Shown: positions 15,146-20,733 of the stretch, piece after piece
How positions within the stretch are numbered: position 1 is the stretch's first letter
How the letters are laid out: each line of letters starts with the position of its first letter
From: Alphaproteobacteria bacterium UBA6544
Lineage (GTDB): Bacteria; Pseudomonadota; Alphaproteobacteria; UBA8366
NCBI GenBank assembly: GCA_002434595.1
Contig: DJKK01000036.1
Span: forward strand, 1 to 20,733
DNA length: 20,733 bases
Reading direction: 5' to 3'
Made by a program: the position numbers and the translations under genes
Notes under the pieces: model-generated
The model's input: the letters and a program-made list of their open reading frames with translations, nothing else
Told to the model about the DNA's origin: nothing
The model's database searches: none

Positions 15146-15374
15146 TCCGCACCTCCGCCTTCACTATTGACCAAGGAGATGCTTTTGAAAACACTGGTGA
15201 AATAGTAGGGAGATTCATATCGACTATAAATCACGATTTCGGAGCGCGAAGCGACTTGGTCTTTTTAGGCGGCGAAGTCGTCCGGTTGGTGGATCTCCGG
15301 TTGAGATTACAGCGCCACAGAACGCCCTTCCAACTGAGATCACCACGCATATCTACGGCGCAACGACATACGAA

Positions 15375-16340
15375 GTGCAAGACCGGCTGCTGCCCGCGCA
15401 AGTGGGGCAGTTCCGTTGGATTGACATTGTCGGGCTTGAGAATGACGCGGAAATCTCGAAATTAGCTCAGGACTTGGGTCTCAGTGATCTTTCGATCGCG
15501 GATCTATTTCACCTGGACCAGCGTCCCCACACAGATATTGATGGCGATCTCGTTCAAACCGTTTTGCGCATGCCGGTCAGAAACCAGCCGTTCACGGATC
15601 AGATTACACTTGTTCTGGGGCAAGATTTTGTTCTGACGCTACGCGAACAGCGCCGCGACTGTCTTGATGGCGTTCGTAAACGCTTGGCTGGCGGCAAGGG
15701 GCGCATACGTAATTCCAGCGAGTATCTATTTTATTCTCTCTGCGATGCAGTGGTCGAAAGTTTCTTTCCTGTTCTGGAAGAGCAAGGCGATTTGATCGAG
15801 GCTCTGGAGGAACGCATTTTGCACAATCCCAGCGATGGTGCGATGCGCAACATCCATATGTTAAAACGCGAACTTTTGGTTTTGCGACATGCGATTTGGC
15901 CGATGCGTGATGCGTTAGCCATACTTCAGCGCGATGACACGCCCCAGATAAACACAGATTTGCTGCCCTACTTGCGGGATTGTTCTGACCATGCCTTTCA
16001 ACTTCTCGATATGGTAGAAGTCTATCGCGAAACCGCGCAAGGCCTCGTCGACTTGCAACTGTCGTCGCTTTCCAATCGAATGAACGAAGTTATGAAGGTC
16101 TTGACGATGATCGCGACAATATTCATCCCGATGACCTTCATTGCAGGTCTGTACGGTATGAACTTTGATCGGGCGTCACCTTACAATCTACCCGAACTGG
16201 GTTGGCGTTTCGGCTATCTTTACGCCATCGGGCTAATGGTCATTTCCGCGGCTGTCATGTTGTTCACATTTTGGCGGCTTGGCTGGATCTTTGGTCGGTC
16301 TGGCGCTGATCCAAATGCTGCCCCTCCAGACGCTGACTAG
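15375..16340 (+). CDS. CorA-family divalent cation transporter
   Basis: Pentameric channel for Mg(II) and possibly Co(II)/Ni(II). The N-terminal domain includes WIDIVGL and DQRPHTDIDGDLVQTVLRM; the long helical region follows, and the pore carries the selectivity motif YGMNF (GMN at 261-263), with a second helix to the C-terminus. The GTG at 15375 is the first standard start codon in the frame, but it has no ribosome-binding site, and the 12 codons before it (about 15339-15374, reading ITTHIYGATTYEV) look like the normal CorA N-terminus. The frame is open back to 15201 without ATG, GTG or TTG, so translation may begin at an unusual codon such as ATC 15339, or the original start was lost. Confidence 0.88.
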   Translation: MQDRLLPAQVGQFRWIDIVGLENDAEISKLAQDLGLSDLSIADLFHLDQRPHTDIDGDLVQTVLRMPVRNQPFTDQITLVLGQDFVLTLREQRRDCLDGVRKRLAGGKGRIRNSSEYLFYSLCDAVVESFFPVLEEQGDLIEALEERILHNPSDGAMRNIHMLKRELLVLRHAIWPMRDALAILQRDDTPQINTDLLPYLRDCSDHAFQLLDMVEVYRETAQGLVDLQLSSLSNRMNEVMKVLTMIATIFIPMTFIAGLYGMNFDRASPYNLPELGWRFGYLYAIGLMVISAAVMLFTFWRLGWIFGRSGADPNAAPPDAD

Positions 16341-16390
16341 CCGTATGGCACAATCAGTCCGGGTGCGCAGCTGACGCGGATGCTTTCCAT

Positions 16391-16407
16391 TACCAATCCG
16401 TAATCTC
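16391..16407 (+). promoter_or_regulatory. Repeated palindromic operator box, copy D
   Basis: TACCAATCCGTAATCTC, 104 bases upstream of the DedA start. It has one broken base pair in the palindrome (CGTA instead of GGTA) but keeps the ATTACC and GTAATCTC halves of the other copies. Confidence 0.55.
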
Positions 16408-16456
16408 TCCGTCAGGTCGGAGTAGAGCCATTTGACGTAGCTGTGCCCCAGACACT

Positions 16457-16485
16457 TAGGATGCCGCCTAGGATCTAGGATGCGG
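16457..16485 (+). repeat. Short TAGGAT repeats
   Basis: TAGGAT occurs at 16457, 16469 and 16476; the first and third are extended to TAGGATGCsG and are 19 bases apart. They lie between the operator box and the DedA ribosome-binding site, so they may be part of the promoter or simply local duplication. Confidence 0.3.
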
Positions 16486-16511
16486 TAGCCAGAGACTTGG
16501 GAAGAGTAAGC

Positions 16512-17111
16512 ATGTTCGATATCATTACAACTTGGATGAGTGGTCTCGGACATGTTGGCGTCGCTGCTCTTATGCTTGCCGAAAACGTGTTCCCCCCGAT
16601 CCCGTCAGAGCTGGTGATGCCCCTTGCTGGATATCTATCGGCAGAGGGTCAACTCTGGCTACCTGCGGCGATATTCGCCGGCACCATCGGCTCCGTTTTA
16701 GGTGCGTTGTTTTGGTATTACATCGGCATCTGGATCGGCGAGGAGCGGTTACAGCGGTTCGCCGCACGGCACGGTGCCTGGCTTACGCTTTCTCCAAAAG
16801 ACGTGGACAGCGCAGGGACGTGGTTTCGCGACTATGGCTGGCGCGCGGTCTTTTTCGGCCGGATGATACCGGGCGTGCGTACGCTGATTTCGGTTCCTGC
16901 CGGAATGGCACGTATGCCGCTGAGACCTTTCCTGATTTTCACGACACTCGGCAGTTTGATCTGGACCGGCTTGCTGGCTGCGGCGGGTTTTTTGTTGCAA
17001 GCACAGTATGATTCCGTGGCGGCTTGGGTCGATCCGGTTTCGACACTCGTGATAGTGGGCTTGATCGGCGTCTACATTTTTCGGCTGATAAAGCAGTTCA
17101 TGCGCCGATGA
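16512..17111 (+). CDS. DedA-family membrane protein (lipid scramblase/flippase family)
   Basis: Membrane protein of 199 residues in the DedA/SNARE-associated family. Members transport phospholipid or undecaprenyl-phosphate carriers, and several are needed for resistance to polymyxin and cationic peptides. The re-entrant loop signature ENVFPPIPSELVMP (about 24-37) and FGRMIPGVRTLISVPAGMARM (about 115-135) are both present with the conserved acidic and Arg residues. About five hydrophobic segments are seen. The ATG at 16512 has GGAAGAG upstream; an in-frame TTG at 16497 is less likely. The mprF gene follows after 152 bases on the same strand, so a shared role in lipid handling is likely. Copy D of the repeated box lies in its promoter region. 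Confidence 0.92.
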   Translation: MFDIITTWMSGLGHVGVAALMLAENVFPPIPSELVMPLAGYLSAEGQLWLPAAIFAGTIGSVLGALFWYYIGIWIGEERLQRFAARHGAWLTLSPKDVDSAGTWFRDYGWRAVFFGRMIPGVRTLISVPAGMARMPLRPFLIFTTLGSLIWTGLLAAAGFLLQAQYDSVAAWVDPVSTLVIVGLIGVYIFRLIKQFMRR

Positions 17112-17263
17112 GAGCACGACGCCAGTTGATGCGCCAAAATCAAGAGGCTACCCTCTGCCGTGCGGTCGTCAGGGAAGTCTAAAAATGCCAGATCGCTCGT
17201 CATTTCAGCGCTGTATGCAGGCGGTGGAAGTTTTGAGAATGTGCCAGATATAAAGGGGCCGCA

Positions 17264-19864
17264 GTGTCGATTTCGCAGTTCGTACGATCAACCGGAATTT
17301 GGACGCGGATCAAGCCGATCGCGCCGTATATTCTGACCGCGGGATTGTTCGCGCTCGGGGCTTTTGCCCTTTACCACCTGTTGAAGCCAGTAAGCTTCCG
17401 GGAGGTTATGGATCAGGTCCGTGGAACGCCCTGGCACATCATCGCGCTGGCGCTTCTGGCGATGTTCACGGGCTACGCCGCGCTGATTGGGTATGATTGG
17501 TCCGCCTTAAGGTACATTGGCAAGAAGCTACCCTTTCCGGTTGTGGCGACCGGAGGGTTTCTTGGATATGCTCTTGGAAATACGTTGGGGGCAGGCCCGG
17601 TGACCGGCGGTGCCGTGCGCTATCGTATCTATTCATCACTAGGGCTTACAGCATACGATATTGCAGCCATCGCGGTTTTTGGATCTTTGTCCTTCGGTCT
17701 TGGGGCGACGATTGTCGGATTCGGGGCGCTCGCCTACCACCCATTTGCTCTGCAGTCCCTTACATCAATCAGTCCGCAAGTCCTCAGATGGGTCGGTATC
17801 GTGGCTTTGATCGTCTCACTCGGTTTGTTGGCGGCACTCGCTATCCGAAAGTCAGAGATGACAGTGCGCGGGCACAGCTTTCAGACACCTTCATTGGGGT
17901 TAATGACTGGTCAATTGCTGTTCACCGCCCTTGATATCCTCATGGCTGCGACCGTTCTCTATCTTCTGTTGCCGCCCAACGATATGGGGTTTGCCACGTT
18001 TCTCGCTGTCTTTGCGGCGGCCATTTTTGCAGGCGTTGCCAGCCATGTGCCTGGCGGTGTCGGTGTGTTCGAAACCATCATTATCACGGCGCTCCCCGCC
18101 TCTGTTCCCGTCGATCAGGCGGCCGCCGGACTACTGTTGTATCGTTTGATCTACTATCTTGTGCCCTTCGGGCTCGCCCTTGTTCTTCTGGCGCTGACCG
18201 AACTGCGCATGGCAAGCACGAAGGTCCAGTCACCACACATGAAAGCTCTCGCGCCAGTCTTCGGTGCGGTTAGTTCAATTGTGCCGCTGGCCATGTCGGC
18301 CATGATCTTCGCATCTGGCGTTTTCATGCTTTTTTCAGCGGTCATTCCCGCGTCAAGCGAGGTTGCTGAAGACATGGAACTGCTCCTTCCATTGGGGTTT
18401 GTCGAAGGCGGCGCGTTACTGTCCAGCGCCATCGGCGCCGCCCTTCTTATCATTGCACATGGCATGATGCGGCGTATCGAAGGCGCTTGGTGGCTGGCCA
18501 TCGGGTCATTGGCGATCGGGATAGTTGCATCGCTATTTCACGGCCTTGATTATGAACGGGCGCTCATCCTATTTGTGATGATCTTTATCCTGCTGCCTTG
18601 TAGGCGCGAATTCTACCGGAGCGCGCGATTGACAAGAAGCCCCTTGTCGCTTCGTTGGGCTTTACTGTTGGGGTCAATAATCGTTGCGGGGCTCGGCGTT
18701 TATTTTTTCGCCTATAAGGCAACAGCTTATAGTCATGAACTCTGGTGGCAGTTCGCTGCTGATCAATCCGCACCACGGGCAACACGCGCAGGGCTAGTCG
18801 GCGCGCTTCTTATTGGCCTCTTCGCGCTTTTGTCCGCTTTGCGGCCACCAAAGGTAGCCGCAGAACTGGCCTCCCCTGAGGATACGGCGCTGGCGCGTAC
18901 AATCATTGCAACACAAGCCAACCCGGACGCGAACTTTGCCCTGACAGGGGACAAGTCATTGCTGTTTTCCGATAGCGGCCGATCTTTCCTGATGTACAGG
19001 GTCCAGGCCCGGTCGTGGATCGCGCTTGGCGATCCCGTTGGTGACCCGAACGAAGCGGCTCAATTGGCATGGGAGTTTGTAGACGCAGCCAACGCTGCAA
19101 ATGCGCGTCCGGTATTCTACGAGGTTGCGGCGGATAATCTGGCCCTCTGGGCCGAGATGGGACTCGCCATGCACAAAATGGGTGAAGAAGCCGTGGTGTC
19201 CTTGTCCGACTTCTCGCTCGAAGGCAGCCACCGCAAGAAACTTCGCACCGCGTACAATCGCGCGGGCCGCGATGGGCTTAGTTTCGAGATGCTGAATGCA
19301 CCCGTAGACGATGCAACCATGGATGTGCTGCAACAGATTTCGGATCAGTGGCTGGAGGACAAAAATAGCTCGGAAAAGCAGTTTTCCGTCGGTCGCTTTG
19401 ATAAAGATTATCTGCGCCAGTTCCCTATTGCCGTTGTACGCCATGACGGGCGCATCGTGGCCTTTGCCAATGTCCTGAGGACCGAGATAAAAGAGACCGC
19501 CACTATAGATCTGATGCGGCATGTCAGTGATGCCCCCTCGGGCTTAATGGATTACCTTTTCACCACTTTGATGTTGTCATTGAAAGAGGACGGGTTTTCC
19601 AAGTTCAGCTTAGGAATGGCACCTCTGTCGGGCCTTGAAGGCCGACGGGGTGGTCGTTGGACAACGAAATTGGGGGCGCTTGTCTATCGACACGGTGGGC
19701 ACTTCTACAATTTTGACGGCTTGAGAAACTTCAAAGACAAATTTGATCCCGAATGGGAGCCCCGGTTCCTCGTCGCTCCTGCACGGGCAAACATACTCCT
19801 TATCGCCACCGACGCGGCTGCGCTGATCGCAGGTGGCATGCGCAAGGTTGTCGTTGTGAGTTGA
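17264..19864 (+). CDS. mprF: Bifunctional lysyl-phosphatidylglycerol synthase/flippase
   Basis: Adds lysine (or another amino acid) from aminoacyl-tRNA to phosphatidylglycerol and flips the product to the outer leaflet, lowering negative surface charge and giving resistance to cationic peptides and acid. The 866 residues give the full two-part architecture. The flippase region has about 14 helices up to residue 520, including GNTLGAGPVTGGAVRYRIYS (about 105-124). The cytosolic synthase domain (about 535-860) carries SHRKKLRTAYNRAGRDG, the WLEDKN...FSVGRFD segment, IDLMR (about 747-751), LGMAPLSGL and FDGLRNFKDKFDP (about 817-829). No key motif is missing. Start is GTG with AAAGGGG seven bases upstream. 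Alphaproteobacterial relatives are sometimes called lpiA. Aminoacyl specificity cannot be told from sequence. Confidence 0.95.
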   Translation: MSISQFVRSTGIWTRIKPIAPYILTAGLFALGAFALYHLLKPVSFREVMDQVRGTPWHIIALALLAMFTGYAALIGYDWSALRYIGKKLPFPVVATGGFLGYALGNTLGAGPVTGGAVRYRIYSSLGLTAYDIAAIAVFGSLSFGLGATIVGFGALAYHPFALQSLTSISPQVLRWVGIVALIVSLGLLAALAIRKSEMTVRGHSFQTPSLGLMTGQLLFTALDILMAATVLYLLLPPNDMGFATFLAVFAAAIFAGVASHVPGGVGVFETIIITALPASVPVDQAAAGLLLYRLIYYLVPFGLALVLLALTELRMASTKVQSPHMKALAPVFGAVSSIVPLAMSAMIFASGVFMLFSAVIPASSEVAEDMELLLPLGFVEGGALLSSAIGAALLIIAHGMMRRIEGAWWLAIGSLAIGIVASLFHGLDYERALILFVMIFILLPCRREFYRSARLTRSPLSLRWALLLGSIIVAGLGVYFFAYKATAYSHELWWQFAADQSAPRATRAGLVGALLIGLFALLSALRPPKVAAELASPEDTALARTIIATQANPDANFALTGDKSLLFSDSGRSFLMYRVQARSWIALGDPVGDPNEAAQLAWEFVDAANAANARPVFYEVAADNLALWAEMGLAMHKMGEEAVVSLSDFSLEGSHRKKLRTAYNRAGRDGLSFEMLNAPVDDATMDVLQQISDQWLEDKNSSEKQFSVGRFDKDYLRQFPIAVVRHDGRIVAFANVLRTEIKETATIDLMRHVSDAPSGLMDYLFTTLMLSLKEDGFSKFSLGMAPLSGLEGRRGGRWTTKLGALVYRHGGHFYNFDGLRNFKDKFDPEWEPRFLVAPARANILLIATDAAALIAGGMRKVVVVS

Positions 19865-19878
19865 AGCAACCATGTTTC

Positions 19879-19910
19879 GCACCGTCAAAACAGAATGGCT
19901 TTGCCGGTGC
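19879..19910 (+). terminator. Hairpin after mprF
   Basis: Arms GCACCG and CGGTGC, with an inner CAAA/TTTG pair separated by one mismatch on each side, 14 bases after the stop. No T run follows. It is a probable end of the dedA-mprF transcript. Confidence 0.45.
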
Positions 19911-20015
19911 CGATCGGATTGTACAGTCATTTGCAGCGCCAAAGGATTTGGTGGACTGCATTTAGGTAAGAAAATAAATGATAAGATACATGGGCCGCGA
20001 CCAACCGGATCTAGA

Positions 20016-20195
20016 TCAATCGCTTTCTCTCAGCCTTTCCGGAAAGGTATCCGTCCGAACAAAACCTACTTGAAAGCCAAAGGGGCGACTAACTTTCTTT
20101 AGGGTTTCGAGCGTTGGATTGCCTTTCCCGTTTTCCAGATCAATAGCTTGCTTCCGAGTTAAGCCGAAATGGTAGGCGAATTCTGCCTGCGTCAT
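20016..20195 (-). pseudogene. N-terminally truncated XRE-type helix-turn-helix fragment (HipB-like)
   Basis: Reading from ATG 20195 gives 59 residues beginning MTQAEFAYHFGLTRKQAIDL and continuing ENGKGNPTLETLKK, the helix 2 to helix 4 signature of XRE/HipB-type repressors and antitoxins. The first helix, normally about 12-15 residues before the TQ, is missing: upstream in the same frame the sequence is the tail of the recombinase-like gene. The ATG overlaps that gene's TGA by four bases, so the fragment could still be translated by coupling. A complete parental gene with an operator or toxin partner is not visible here. Confidence 0.65.
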
Positions 20196-20731
20196 ATCGA
20201 TTGTGACCTGCCCCCACCAACCATTAGAATAATAGCCATGAGCAGGTTCAAGTTGAACTCGCTAGCGAGCGTCGGTTCACCGTTCTTGTTGTAGAAGGCA
20301 GTTATCGATCTACTCCGTCGGCATCCGACTTGCAGTAGTTTCAGGAGAACATCTTGATCAAAACCACGCTTTTTATGCAGAACGCCAAGGGGTCTACTGC
20401 TGTCATTGGGCTTGCCAGAGTACGTTCTTGGTGTGCCGAGATGGTAGAGAAGCGATCTCGCCCTTTGATACTCACGCGCTCTTGAGCTGACTGCCACCTG
20501 ACAGAACCGAGTTGTTATGATGGTTCCTTCGTCGCTAAAGTCCTGAAGGGCTTCAAGGAACTGCCGTAAATAGGATTTCCTAACTGCGTATCTATCGGGA
20601 CTCGACGGCTTCCAGCGCAGCCCTGTCGGGTCCTCACCGTCCCTTAATATTGTCCCTCTTGATACGGCGAGAAGGAAGTTTCGGACCAGCATATGCTGGT
20701 TAATTGCACCGCCAAAGCCAAAGACGACCAG
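20192..20731 (-). pseudogene. Truncated tyrosine-recombinase-like gene (GmtY-type), 5' end outside the window
   Basis: The frame is open from the right edge to TGA at 20192, about 179 codons. The stretch with DPTGLRWKPSSPDRYAVRK and, later, the FDQDVLLKLLQVG segment followed by NLLMAIILMVGGG recalls the N-terminal part of large site-specific recombinases of the gamma-mobile-trio GmtY type, where a comparable segment leads into GGLRxSE with the first catalytic Arg. Here the frame ends a few residues after VGGG, so the whole catalytic domain is missing. The family call is from memory of sequence pattern and is moderate. The gene is probably inactive. Confidence 0.5.
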
Positions 20732-20733
20732 CC

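Noticed and set aside
15303..15310. GAGATTAC half-site of the repeated operator box upstream of CorA
   Set aside because: Only one half matches; the other half is absent and an 8-base match is expected by chance about once in a window of this size.
19872..20102. 76-codon plus-strand open frame after mprF
   Set aside because: It begins within the mprF hairpin, lacks a ribosome-binding site and lies antisense to the helix-turn-helix fragment; no family is visible.

Overview
The window looks like chromosome or large-replicon DNA from an alphaproteobacterium, most likely a marine Rhodobacterales member. This is judged from overall gene style, moderately high GC, and families such as a stand-alone VIT transporter, an MprF-type lysyl-phosphatidylglycerol synthase and a PepSY/two-component pair. 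No rRNA, tRNA, CRISPR array or complete insertion sequence is visible. Nearly every gene encodes an envelope or membrane protein or its regulator.

Left part (1-5323): a minus-strand response regulator/histidine kinase pair (TCS1) diverges from a tight plus-strand operon of a GT39/ArnT-like glycosyltransferase, a GT2 polyprenyl-phosphate sugar synthase and a GtrA-like flippase candidate. This is the usual three-part machine for decorating lipid A or another surface glycan with a sugar in the periplasm.

Middle part (5486-9931): a DUF2127-like membrane protein, two paralogous COG4705-like membrane proteins (one on each strand), an MscS-type channel between them, and a rhomboid-fold protein. The two COG4705-like proteins have a fourfold internal repeat with identical Trp and Asp spacing of 55/65/55 residues.

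Centre (9932-13643): a minus-strand cluster reading small membrane protein, secreted acidic PepSY protein, response regulator, histidine kinase, VIT-family Fe/Mn transporter. The last three genes overlap. TCS2 is clearly paralogous to TCS1.

Right part (13967-19864): a DUF202 protein, a second MscS channel (convergent and overlapping), a CorA transporter whose start codon is unclear, a DedA protein and a full-length MprF. The right edge (20016-20731) holds two broken genes, a tyrosine-recombinase-like gene missing its catalytic half and an XRE-type helix-turn-helix fragment. They abut each other and mark a rearranged mobile-element scar.

The most interesting observation is a palindromic 17-bp box, consensus TACCrAwnsGTAATCTy. 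It occurs four times, always between genes: in the TCS1/glycosyltransferase divergent promoter, upstream of each COG4705-like gene, and upstream of dedA-mprF. This suggests one regulator, possibly TCS1 itself, coordinates glycan decoration, lysyl-PG synthesis, DedA and the unknown COG4705 proteins as an envelope-charge or stress regulon. A second, different box (CTGAC-N7-wTACAwCkATGTAA) occurs upstream of the PepSY gene and the 72-residue membrane-protein gene, and may be the TCS2 target.
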